From positions 45,219,239 to 45,283,238 of the forward strand of contig CM063510.1 in the NCBI GenBank assembly GCA_032207245.1: DNA of 64,000 nucleotides, read 5' to 3'. Source of the stretch: Pardosa pseudoannulata (lineage: Eukaryota > Arthropoda > Arachnida > Araneae > Lycosidae). Shown here piece by piece: positions 41,301-55,489 of this stretch. Position 1 is the first letter of the stretch. Every line of letters begins with the position of its first letter. The notes beneath the pieces were generated by a model. It saw only the letters and a list, made by a program, of their open reading frames with translations, searched no databases and had not been told where the DNA came from. Made by a program: the position numbers and the translations under genes.

Positions 41301-44300
41301 AAAATTCCATATTGCATAGATTTTTATTTAATTTAATTTTTAAAGAAAAAATGCAATTTCAGCTTATATATGCTTGTATACAGAAATACACAGCTAGGCT
41401 TGTATACAGAAATACACAGTAAATTACTGCCTCCTCTATCCTACCCCAATAAAATATTCTTTAAAAAAAAGTATACACTACGACAGAAAAGAAATGCAAG
41501 TAATAAAAAGTAATACATTTAAAACACATTTATGTAGTTGGTTTGTTAGATTATAAAAGTTTAAGCATATAATTCAGTGCTTAACATTTTAATTTATAGA
41601 TAAGCAAAAATATATAAAACATTCTTAGATATTTTCTTGTCTGGGTTTACTATTATAGAAGAAATGCATATTTTAGAAAACTAAACTATTTATTTAAGAG
41701 TAAGTTTTCATATCAAGGCAATTAAGGAACAGCTAAATACAGAAACACTACAAAGTTTAAATATAAAATAAAATAGTACAAACTTCTGAGAACACCAGCA
41801 GGCTAAATAACAACTCATCATCCAGTTTTTCATCATTTCTGAGCTCCTCATTCTCAGTAAGAGCCAAGATGAGTTTTGTGAAATGGGGAATGAAAACTTG
41901 AAGACCCCTCTCAGGATTTACCTGATAAGTAATGAAAAATGAAAATTACAAAGTTTCTTAATAGAAGCTATATATATATTAAATAATTTGTTCTTAAGCA
42001 TTTACAAATTTCCATGTTTTCATAGAGTTAAAAAATTTATAATAAAAAATTAGACACTAACAATAAAAATTAAAAACATAAGTACAGGGATGTTGCACCT
42101 ATTCAAGCATTTAGTAGCAGTTTTCAGAGCAGCAAAATGTTGATTTAGAGCAGGAGAAAAAATTTTTGTAGCAGTTAAAGTAACAATTTAAAAAATAAAC
42201 TTCAGTTTTTGAGTCTGCTAAATAATTTAGAATGATTGGTTGATAGCATTTGGAACAGCCAAATATTCAATAATTGCTGAAATGTTTTGTTGGTTTTGTA
42301 TATGCAATATACATATATTTATGTGTTATTGATTACTATAATCATATAAAAGATTATAACAAAGTATTAGCAGCAAAAATCAAAGTTGGAGAATAACTAG
42401 TAAGCTTCTTTATTACAGCTTCTGTACGAATTTATTAACAAGAAAGCATTCTTTACAGCAGGATGCTTAAAGAGTTGTTACACATGATTACAAGCAATAT
42501 GAGTAGGATATATACTTTTCATTCACAAAATCCCATGAAATAGCACAAAGGAAAAAAAAAAAGAAAAAGAAAGAAGAGCCATCTTTTTTTCTTTAATATA
42601 AAAAATATATCAAGTTTTTTTTTCTTTTTTTTTGGGGGGGGGGTCAAGATCAGAAAAAATGTGCTTAGTGTTAAAGATGATTTTATCTTTCAACATGTTG
42701 GATGAGTTCTGAACATGGATTAGTTCACAGATGAGAATAATTCACAAGATGGGAAGATGCAGATGAACACCACTACTGCATGACAAAATATAGTACTTAC
42801 AGATGAAGATACAAATGCCCTTTAAAGATTAAGAGGTGTTGTAAATAGACAATAAAATGAACAGCAAAAAATACATGAAGTTTTGTGCATTGCTGCTCCA
42901 GCCTTTAAAAGTTATTTTGATATCAGTTATATCTCACTCTCCATTTATTGTGAAATAATTAATAAGCCTAAAAACTACCATTCCATGTAAAAATATTTAA
43001 ATTTTACTGAGATTCGCGGGTTTGAATCCCACTACTGGTATGGATATTTGTAGTCATTTGGCTTTAAGCAGAAGGTCACGGTCTCATTAGCCTTTGTATA
43101 GTGAAACAGTAGACCATAGCACTTCAACCAACCAATATTTGAACATCTGTTGTTTTTAACTGAAGAATCCTGATAAACATTGGAAATAAATAAAAGAGAG
43201 AGACTCACGGAAAGGAGGAAAACCTCGACAATTCACAAATACGGAACTTCAAGATCAACTGAGTGGCTGGGTGGGATCTGTGTCAAAATAATCTTGTGAT
43301 ACGTTTGTATACAACTATAATGGAAAAGTTATATCAAGATCCGCATCCAACCAATGCAGGAAATTCTTGTTGTGACATGTTTGTGCAGGCTCGTTTCGAA
43401 TGGAAAATTGTAAATAAAGTGTGGAAAATTATAAATGGGCTTTACAAAAAATAAATTTTAAATATAAAATAAATCTGAATATTGTAGACTGGTGAATTTC
43501 CATATTTTCCTGATCTGATTACCATTTTTAATAAGCTGCTAACATTACATTACAGGAGCAAACGTCAAGAGTATTGGTCCCCCAGAAGATGAAAATCTGA
43601 TTTTAAGGGATGATAGTCCTCCAATATGTGAATTTCTTTCCAATTTCGAAAAATTTACAAATAGCAGAAAAATTATTAAAAAAGCAGAATTTTCTAAAAG
43701 AATCAAAAATTCCACAGACGCACTAAAATTAAAAAAAAGGGGGGGGAGAGAAGCAGAATTATACCAAAAAGCGCCAAAGTCTAGTATTCAGTGACTTTCG
43801 ACGGGAAAAATTGGTCTTAAGTAGAACTGAGACAATTACTAAACATGCAAAAACTGCAAAAATTTGTAAAATGGTGCAGCTTTTGTGCAATTTCTGCTAA
43901 AATACTGTTCCTGGAGCAGCTGTGCACAGATATCAGAAATTGGTGTAGTTTGGCACAGCCACAACATCCCTGTAAGTATGAGATTGCTTAAATTTTTTTT
44001 ACATCACTTCTCAATATTTTGAAAGATAAAAAACATTTGCAATTAATGCAAGATCAAACTTAGTAATACATTAATTACTGATATGCCATTCTAATATTGA
44101 CTTAAGGTATGCAAAAGTACCTTTTTTTATTTTGCTCTACTTATACATTCAAGATGAAAACCTGCTCAAAACATCTTTTTAAAAATTTGCAGGTAAGTTG
44201 TGAGGAAAATATTTAACAAACTCAAAATTGTATAAAAGATTACCGTTATAGCATAATAGAGTAAAGGCATTAAAATGCATAAGTTTAATATGTAATGCAT

Positions 44301-47300
44301 AAAAGTTAGCAAGTATGTAAAAAAATGTATAATCTATTATAGCCTCACTCTTGTCATAATTCGACACATATTAGCAGCATATTTGCCTGAGACATTTATT
44401 TCTAATATGTGAGTAGTGATGAAGGTCTGAAGTTTACTCAAAGCAACCTGAAACAATAAAAAAAAGGATTGTTAGGAGGCAGTAAGAAAAAGTAATAACA
44501 TTTGATCATGTACAAACAAGAACAATGACTAAGTATAATATTTGTTTTATTTGAATACCATTTCTGTATTCCAAAACTAGTGCAGCTAACTTTGCAGTAA
44601 AGGAAAAAACAGTTATGCCAGCAACATAAACTATAATAAAATAAAATGAAATAGTCTGGAATATCTATAAAACTAATATAATTTTGTAAAACAAAGTAAA
44701 AATTTAAAAAAAATTCCCTATTTAAGATTTTGGATTAAATAAAATTAGACCATCCAAACTTGTTTACATAAATATAATCTAGAATAGCGATGCTCCCATG
44801 AGATAATTCATGTGTAACTACACTACCTCACAAAAACTATTTGGCAGACTGCTCAGATTAAATTTTGTGATGAAGAGCTTGAACAAAGAATTTCCTGAAC
44901 CCTGTTTCCCACAATATCCCTTGTACAGAAAATTATTGAATTACAATATAATGCTGCACCTATACAATGTTATTTGTTTTCTTTGCAACTGACAATATGA
45001 ATACTTCCTCAATGAAAATCATCGTCAATGAAAGACTAATCTCATTCTTAATATGTTCATACAAATTGGAATTCAGATTTGACATCATTATGAAATAAAA
45101 ACATAACTTATTAGTTTAATGAAAGCAACAAAAAAAATTCCGTGGCTTCCAGTAAATTTTTTTTTTTATAAAAGAATGAATGCCAATAGTCATTGGAACT
45201 CTAATTGCTATATAAAATATTTTTACATCAGTTTTATTTGAAAACAAATTTTTAAAAATTTTAATAAGACTTTCACATTTTTGAACAAAGGAAAGGAAGT
45301 TCTATATTCATAGAAAATTTCAATGCTCAGATTTTAAAGAAAATACTCATTTTGAACAAGCCTGGGAAAAAAGACATTCTGACTACCCAGCACCAAAGGG
45401 TGTATGAAGTTTTTAGCTTAAATAAACTGTTCAGCATTATTTTGTTTATGGTGGTAAGGCTGTGATCTTGATATTTTTTGTCTTTACTTTTATGTATTCA
45501 TAATTTGTCCATAATAAACATGTTTAATCTTAGTCACTGGAATGAAGTTTCTTGTCATTGAGATTGTACTTTTTAAAAAGAACCCACAGCACCTGCTCCT
45601 GTAAAAGTAGGCAGATATGGCCACATATAACAAGCCCTGCTAGGCATAACGAAAAACAATTAACCATGAAATTTTAAAATTTGTATTCAAGACTGTTTTA
45701 ATCTCTAGTCCTGCACCTCCTCTTTTGATTGCAATCAGCATTATAAAATGAAAATTTTCAATGAATTAGACATAACTGAAAAACAATTAACCACACAGAA
45801 TGTTGAAATTTTGTATTTAGAATTGTTGTAACATCTAGTTGTGCACCATCATTTCTGATAACAATTTGCACTCCATATGATGGAAAATCTAAATATAATG
45901 AACATTAATACTAAAGGTCAACAGCATTGTAACAAAAATATAGCAACATATTCATATGTAGTTGCAACAATGCTTTTTAAATATTTGAAACAATACTTTT
46001 TCAGTCCATTCTGAGAGAACAAAATCAAGCTATTAATCATAGAGAGTACTTTTGAATGTTAACTGTTTATTAATTACTTCTTGATATACAACACAGGAAG
46101 TATTTATAGTTGCAAAACATTTCAGTTAAGAACAAATATTAATATAATAAAAATCTCAATATAATCAACATTAATGATGCTGGTCACTGTCAAATAGCAA
46201 TACTTGAGCTCTTCTAAGGCAACACTATAACTTGAGAAACAAAACTAACCTTAACCTTAAAATTAATTAAAAAATGATAATTTTTATGACATATCATACA
46301 AAACAATAAAATGTGTATAATTTAACAGATGTGACAGAAAGTCATGTGATTCTATGTGGTATCAATTTTTTTTTCTTTTCAGAAAATGAGTTCTGCAGAA
46401 ATATTACTGATGAAATTAAATTTTTAAAGCTTAACTTCTTACTTCATATATTGCTGGTGAACTTTGGGTAACAATGGCTCCAAAAGTACTGAAAAGACCA
46501 ACTTCCAAGAAATTTTCTTCAGGATTTGTTCTTTCTGAATCCCTATCTAAACGGCTGGGATTATCTAAACAGCTGTTTTCAATAAGTACAAAGCATCTAG
46601 AAAAAAATATAAATACAATTCACTGAGATGTAGAAATTCATCTTCATTTATTAGTATTATAAAAATAAAGTACTAAAAGCATGATACATTTTCATTAAAT
46701 TAAGAAAAAAGATACCTGTCCATGAACTGTAAAACAAAATCTTCAAAAGCTGCAGTAGCTAAACACACTTCTTGAATATCCTGCAAAAGGAACAATATAT
46801 AAGCAAAGAATACTTTTTCCATAAAATAATTTTCATATAAATAGGAAAAACATTTATAAACAGTAAAAAAAATTAGTTCCTTCAGTAAGAAACAAGGATA
46901 AATCCTAATAATGAAGCAACTTAACAATTACATAAATATTAGATAACAAAATAATTTAATTGCTTAAAAATATAAATTTATTGGGAAATAAAACACAGGA
47001 ATCAACAAACACATGTAAGTAAAAATACATAACAGTGTGTAGTTTTCAGAAAGATTACTTAATAAAATAAAAATATATATAGACTAGGGTAAAACAAAGA
47101 TTTATAAGAAATGTAAATATGAGCCAAGAAATATGAGAGCTATTAAATGTACTCAAGAATACTATTTAAAAAAATTATTTAATAAAGCAAAAAAGATATG
47201 CATATTAACATTACATGAGGTAGTAAAATAAATAAAACATATAAAAAAATTACAATGAATACAGGATAAAATTTAATATTTTGCCAGTTTAGAGATTAGT

Positions 47301-50300
47301 TTAATTTGTTTTACTTAACAGCATCTCAGAGAAGATATACACATTAAATATTTCTTTAATTTTTTTTAAGATTACAACAAAGAGAAAAGAATTAACTGTA
47401 ACACATTTTTAAAAGTTTTATTTTTAAATTTGAGATTAAAAATAAGCAGAAAAGAACCAACACCTCAGGAAGTTCTGCAGAATTCACAGCTCCAGATATA
47501 TCAGTCAATAATACTAAAGTAACAAGTGTAGATATAAACTGGAATGTTATCTGGAATAAATCAGAAAATTTCAAATTAAAAAAGGGTATTTAAACAGCAC
47601 AAAGCTTCCAACAAAGTAAGGAAAATTTCATTTATAAAATGCAAAGAAAATTCAGTATAAGTACTATGAAAAATTGTATGCATAAAAGTAAAATAGCATT
47701 TTAATAGGATATTTAAATAGTCTAAACTTTTTTAAAGAAAAAGAAAAGTGTCTTTAATCTACCATGCACTTTTTGATATCATTAGGATCAATTCCAGGCA
47801 ATGCTCCCATCAACAAAGGAATCACATGTGAAGGACCTTCTGGGAAAAATTTATTTTTTTGCACTAAAGGTCTTTCAACGGGAATCACACAATGCATTGC
47901 AGCAGTTAAGCGATGAGGTTCAGTCAAAGTTTCAAATGATGAATATAACCTGAAAAGAGTTAAATGTGTTGCTTAAATAATTTCTGAATAATATAATATA
48001 AATGCAGCATGCAACTATCAACATGTTCCCATTTTTATCAAAAACAATTACACTTTTTGTATTTTGGGTATGGTATGAAGAATAATACTTTAGCAGGAGT
48101 GATCATTTTAACTGAAAACTGTTGTTCGAACTGATTTCAAACTCTCATATCTACCTTGTTTATTCTTTGATATCCTATTTATTCACTTTTCCTGATTATT
48201 TATGAAGAGCATTCAAATAAATTATTTTTACTCCTTATCATCAAAGTTATAACTATTAATAGAAATGCTGATTTGGGGATTTTAACTGCTGAAGCAGTAT
48301 CTCAGCCTATGTTGTGTTTTACATAATATTTTTAATTTAATAAAGATGGAAGAAATAAAACATGGTTTAATTTGAAAAGTACTTTAGGACTTATTTCTGA
48401 AGATATTTTAATAAACATTTTATAGCCCGTGACCTTATAACCATTTCATAATCTAATAGAACTACATTTTCAACAGTCATTTTCTAATGCTTATATGTTG
48501 TTATTTTAAATTTAATACATATGTACACATATACTGTTGATGAACACCACATTTCAGATATTAATCTTCTAAATTATCTTATTATACAGGTGGTAACAAT
48601 ATTAAATGAATTTATTTTTTAAATTTTCAATAAAATCACTTAAGACTTTCTTTGTAACTCACTTTTAGACCTTAGCACTTTAATAAAATATCTTTAATGG
48701 TGATTAAGAGTGCAAGTTGCAATTTAAAAGGAACATACAATTAAAATAAATAACAACATTTTATATTCTTCTAATGATATTTATCATGTTAAATTAGTTT
48801 TCCATATTAGTTTTCATAGTCAGCCAGCAGTATCCATTTCAGAATCATATGATATATACATCTTTTTCAGTGCTGGAAGATGACCAAATAGTCTACAAGT
48901 TAAGTCCCACTACAAACAGCAATGCTCACAATAAAAATTTAAACTAAAAAGATTGCATTTCCTATATATCTAGAGAGATGGGGGAAGTCATTTTAATCAT
49001 TATTTAAAAACTACTTTTGCTTGATTTGTTTTCTGAAACAAATTTTTAAATATATTTAGTTATAAAATTTAACATTTAAATTAATTTTTCTTCACCTGGT
49101 CCATGATTTATTTATATTTTTTGTCTATGAAAATACAATCTACACAAACTATAATTTAAAATATGATAAATACAAAATAAAAGTAAAGCTCATTATACAA
49201 ATTTTTTTCACAAAGTAGCACAAATATAAATGTATATTGCATAAGATAATTTGTTTAAAGTATATACATTAAGGTAAATATTACTCTATTACAAATACTA
49301 AGTTAAAAACTGATTCTTTGAAATCAGAGTAAATATCTACAGTTTTATTGTAGCTTTGATGATTGGAAATTACTTATGTTCTCAGCTTAAGATAGTATAG
49401 ACATATGTATGTGGAACAAAAAAAGAAATTTCTTGGAGATAGCATTTTTATGGAGTTCATCAGCTTAATGTAAATTAATTTAAAGTATGTCAGTAGTAGT
49501 TTATATACACAAGTTTTGATAGCTTTAAAATCTAGAATACTGAGGGGAAAAAAACTAACACAGGCCATCTTCCAGAAGTAGATTTAATCAAAGACTTCAG
49601 TAGCACATAAAAAACTGATTATCCAAGAGGTTACTTATACCAAGAGTTCTTTACAAGATTGAAAACAAAAATATATTCCTATATAACAGGTCAACAATAT
49701 CAAAAGAAATATAAATTATAAAGATGTTTTCAAGCACAAAATAATTACACACGGCAAGAAGATTTTTTTCAATGTCCCGCCTTATTTATACTTTTGCATC
49801 AAAAATTATTCAATACCTTGTAGAATTATGCAACCCGCAGTTGTTTAAAATTCACCCTTTCTTGATTATACCCTGCCCATCAAATCCAATTTGATATTGT
49901 ACATAGAACTAAATAAAACAACTCATGTGAAGATATTTGTTCATCAGTCAAAATAATTAGTCAGTCAGTCTTTGTACATATGTATGAAGGTAATAACTTT
50001 GATAGTAAGGAATAAAAATAAACAATTTTAAGCCACATATTCTTTAAAGTAGTTAGAAAATGTCAGTGAATAGATAGGAAATCAAAGAATAAACAAAGGT
50101 GATATGAAACTTTGAAATTCGATTGAAGTTCAAAATGGCTGCTTCTGTCTTTCTAATGTTAAGCTACAGGTCTCAGTTGAATTAGCACTTAAATGGCAAA
50201 ACAAGGATAGCAATGCTCTCAACCTTAGAAAAGTTTAGATTGTATTGCAAGCTTAGTAACTTTTACATGACAAAAGTTTTACCTTTCTAGTAAGGGTGGT

Positions 50301-53300
50301 ATTACAATTTCAGGTCTTACAGCCCCTAAATTTTGCAAAGCCATGACTGAGTCCATACATCCCCGCTTACTGAACATAGACAATAGAGCTGCAGGAAGGA
50401 CACTCTTTACAAATTCAGTAATATCTTCATTAGTCAGTTTGTATTCTTCAGGAACGGGAGTCAACCAAGATGGGTTCTTTCTTTCCCTATGAAGTATAAA
50501 ATAATTTTTATAATACAAGTTTACCTTGAAACTACAAAAGTATCTTTTCAAGAGAAAACAAACTATAACTGTTAAAACTGAAATAAGGAAAATGACAATC
50601 AACCAACAGGTTTTTAGCATTTAAATTATTTTAATTTTAATCTTAAATACTTGTAGATAAATAATCCTAAAGTAATCAAATATTAAAAAAAAATTCTTTG
50701 CATCTTTAAACACCAAATAATGTATTTCAACTAATATATCCATTAATATATCTATAAGGACACCTTTAGCTTTTATATGTTGTAGACAAAATTAAAGTAA
50801 AGGTATTGGTCAATCTATTGACTTTACAAAAATGTTGAACACAGAAAATACTAAATATCTAAAAAACTACTTTTTATTTTTGTTTAATATATTCTGCAAA
50901 TGTAGAATATTTAAAAAATAAAACATTAGTCATGAGAATTGAATACATACATATATTGTTAAATATTCTTGTAGAGTTAATTTTTTTTTCAGTACCTGGC
51001 ATCACACAAAGAAAAATAAAGTATTTTGACATTGACGAACAGATATGATACAGACATCTGTTTAGTATCTGTTATTTACCTGGGGATATCTTTTGCTCTG
51101 GAAGCTCTGGCCAAAAGGTGCGCTTTTGTTAGAGTTACAGATTGCATCAAAGCCCATCATATTTCCTGAGCTTGCAATATGACGTTGAAATAAGAGTGTG
51201 AATTTTTTTCAAACTAATCTGCCTTGCATGCTAGATGACTTCCAAGCATGCTTAAAAAGTCTGAAGTGCATGTTAACATCAAAACATGTATTTCCCTTAA
51301 ATCTGCCTGTAAATCTATTAGAATCTTGCAGTCTATACTGAAGTAATTTAGTTGTGAAGTAATAGCAACCAGCTTCATGGCTTCCTTTAATCCATAATTT
51401 AAACAGAAATTGTTTGTGCTGAAAATGCACATTTAAACTAAATAACAAAAAATTAAGATTATTTTTAACTAATTTATCCATTAATTATGGTCTTAAGATA
51501 AGACTAGGCAAAATAAATCCACAGATATGTCTCATTTCAAACTCCTGATTGCTTTCAATGAGTCAATGTTTGTACAGATGGACAAGAACATATTTCAATA
51601 GTATTTAGTGGTGTAATGACTAAAGATTGAATTATTTGAAATATAGAAGTCCTTGATATGAATAAGAATGATGTAATAAAAATAAAAATTAAGTTTAGAT
51701 GATAATGAAATAAAAATACAGAATTAAGGTATTGTTATGTGGAAACAGATTAAAAATACAAAATATGCTTCGGAAATAGTAGTGATTAAAAATTTAAAAC
51801 ATTAAATAGAGAATAAGTAAAATATTAAAAATTGGATAACTTTACATATAAAATTCTTATTAAAAATTAATGAGATAAAAATAAAACAAATTAAAACAAT
51901 AAAATATTTCATTACAGTATTGAAATATAAGTATTACATATACATTAAACATGTCAGTCTCAAACTAACACCAAATTTTTTGATGCTGCTCATGCAAACA
52001 GTCCTCAGGGACAGATATAGAACATGATAAAGGAAAAATAAGAGCTTATTTACATAATAGATATCAATGGAATATTTAATGGAAGTTTATAAACTTTTAT
52101 GAATTTAAATTTTCTAATATCAATATGTTAAAAAATAAAATGATATAAAACTTGAAAAATTACAGAATTCTAGTGAAAAGAGATAGCTGTAGATTCAATA
52201 AGAAAAATTAATAAATATTCAAAAATTAATAATTTTTAACCACTTAATCAAAATTTCTAAACTACTTGTTAAATTGTAGTACAATAAGCCCAAAATATCA
52301 AAATTATTAAAGCAATGAGTGGTTCCTGAAAGAATTAAAAAAAAAAAAAAAAACCATTTGCAGATCAATCACATTGATGCATTATTAAAAAAAATCATAT
52401 GTTTATAACTTTTAATTTTTTTATTTTAATATTCTATATATCAAGTTAGAAATATAGCATATATATCTAGTTATATCTTTAGAAGTACTTATAACATTTT
52501 TAAAATGATGATCATTATTTGTGGATATATACTGATATTTTGAAGAATTCAAGCACTGCCATCTACTGGTGATCGGAAATATTGAATATTTTGCTTTGAT
52601 ATTTTAGGTTATGTAGACTACAGAAAAAAGCTTAATATCAATCTTCAAGTGACTTTCGGCAGTATCAAAGATCTGGTCACAAAAGTGATATAAGGCTTCT
52701 CCAATAAATTTAGTATATATTACCTGTGCATACGCTTGATTACAGCTTCTGGTAATTTCTGTAGAAACTTTTGAATTTTACTCTGATAAAGAAAAAAAAA
52801 AGCTGTATCACTAAAGATGATTTAGAAAACCTTTCTTTTTAAAAATGCAATTTTGATACAAAAATTTTATTCAGAAATGCTAACTTTTAAAAACATATAA
52901 ACTTCTAATAAAATAAAAATAATATATTTCACTCAGTTTAATGTATTAATAAGATAAATGGCACAAAAATTCTTACAGTTATTTAAAATTATCTGAGCCT
53001 ATTATGAAAAGAATTAATCAGATTCACAAATATATTCAGAACACCAGATAAAGAAAAATATTTTAGTTAACATAATTATATAATGAAAATGATAAAAATA
53101 TTAATCATAAAACAAAGTGTTTTTCAAAATGTACAAAATTTAAAAAAAAAAACCTGTCTCTATAACTTTTTTTTTTTTTTAAAGATTTCTTTGATTACGG
53201 TCTCTGCATTTATAAAATTTCATTTACTGCAATAAATATTTAAATCTACATTTCTTTCATTCTTATAACTTAAAAGTCCATATCTTTGTGAAAGTATACA

Positions 53301-55446
53301 ACTTCTAGTAAGTAAGGAACAAAAAAAAAAAAAAAAAAAGAAAAGGAAAATAGCAGCTGTTCTGAAATTTTTTTTATAACGTAAGTACTAGAAACTCACA
53401 CTCTCAATTGCAGAAACTGCAAGAATATACATTAATAAATATCATCAAACATCCTGATGAAAATGATTCTCTTTTGGTGAGTTTGTGTATGAGAAATAAA
53501 GGGGTTAGTAAAAAGTAAAAGGTAGTAAAAGGGGTTAGTATAAAAGAAAGCACTCTGGTTGGTTAGTATATGGGGAGACACATCTGAGACACTTAAATAT
53601 AGTATAACAAAAAGAGAAACATTTTAATGCAAATGAAATAATTTTAAATAATTATTTATGTATCAACCAAATCCACAATTCATTTTAATATGACAGCGTA
53701 TGCTTCCTAACCTCTTAAATACATACACACTTCCCTCAACAAGCTTCAATTTCAAAGAAATCAACAAATTCCGCTACAGTTTTTAAAAACTCTTTACTAT
53801 GGAAATGTCACACTGTCAAATAAACACTATAGCTTTGTAAGGAATAAAAGAACAGTTATGATTTAGACGAATTTACAAAACATAAGGATGTCATTAGAAA
53901 TTTAAATGACAAAGTATTTGGAAGGTCAGCAATTCACATTCTAACTTTGAGTATATTGCTTTAACATAATTCTAATTTCTTTTCAGTGGGCTTAAGAATG
54001 AAATCTACTTAGGTTCACTAAAATTCCTTTAACTATAAAAGGTATAATTGGTCATTTAAAATTCCCAGAAATATGAATTATTCACACACACACATACATT
54101 ATATATATATATATAATGATATTTTAACCAACATAATCATAATTTTATTTTAAAATAATTTTCAGGCAATTCTATCCTTAAATTGAAGTTATTGATGAAT
54201 ATCTTTTATGAATACTTCAGGTGTGCTAATGTGAATTACCTTTTTACCTTTGTGCAGACTTTCTTTGTCTTTTAGAACTAATTTAAATACTTTAAAACAT
54301 AATTAACATTCAAACAATTAACCAGGCTTGCAACTGCTGAGGTACTTTGAAAAAGGTGAGAAAAGTAACAAATAATACAGAATAAGTGACTAAAAAGTGA
54401 CTAAACATTGAAAAAAAAAGCGATTTTTTTCTCCTCTTGATTACAGATGCTATTATTAAGATTTTTCTATTTATTTTAACTCGAAATCAAATGATTCATG
54501 CAAGACATGATTTTAGTGTCAAATAAAAAAAGGTTAAAAATTTTGTTTAACATAACTAAACATTGCTTTTAATTCAAGAAAATCTATAAATTAGATTTGA
54601 TTACATACAATACATTAATTTTATAATCACAATTTTCTGCATATATTAATGATGTTTTGAAATATGTACATAGCTAGATTAGAGTATCTAAACAAAAATT
54701 GTGAAGTAAAAGAAAAAGAGAAATGTGTGCTTTGACGTAAGTTACTTTAATGTATTAAATGTACATTTCAAGAACTTTTTTACGACTTTTTAAAATCACT
54801 AAATTCTGGAAATCATATGACTAATTACATTTTAATAAGAAAAATAAGATTAGAATATCACATTTTTGGTCTTTTATTAAAATATTTTTTATATTAATTC
54901 AGATTTTCTATTTTCAACAACAGAAAGAACTGGAAACTAGATCAACTGAAAATCCAGGCAGGGTCCGAAATAGCCCCACATTACTTGGAAAGAGAGGTGG
55001 GTCTGAACAGCCAAGGGGTGATGTACTTGCAAGATGCCATTGCGTTCACCAAGTTTATCCCTCCCACTAGTAGCTGGTCCAACCAACGATTCAATAACGT
55101 ACTTACCCAAGGTCATCTGCCAACCTACAAGAGCCCCACATGCAAAATAATACAGAAGGTTTCTATTCGGTTGTGTTGAGTGATTGTAGCGCTTGTGCTA
55201 AGAACGAAATATGGTTCAGTACATTGTCGGACCCTGTGATACACCATGACAAAAGTGACTGTTTTCTTAAAAAAGTGACTAAAAGTGATCAATTGTAAAA
55301 AAAGTGACTAAAGGTGAGAAAAGTAACAGAATTGCAAGCCTGCTTAACATACTAACACAATATTTATTTAAACAATTTTTCATTCAACCGTCCTGTCAGC
55401 ATTGTGACTACAATGTTATCTCAGAAATATAGTAGTACCCTGTCTT

Positions 55447-55489
<43 letters not shown>

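Noticed and set aside
54985..55179. 64-codon plus-strand frame as a real gene
   Set aside because: It is inside a TTAA-flanked inverted-repeat element and has no recognisable similarity; kept only as an unexplained core.
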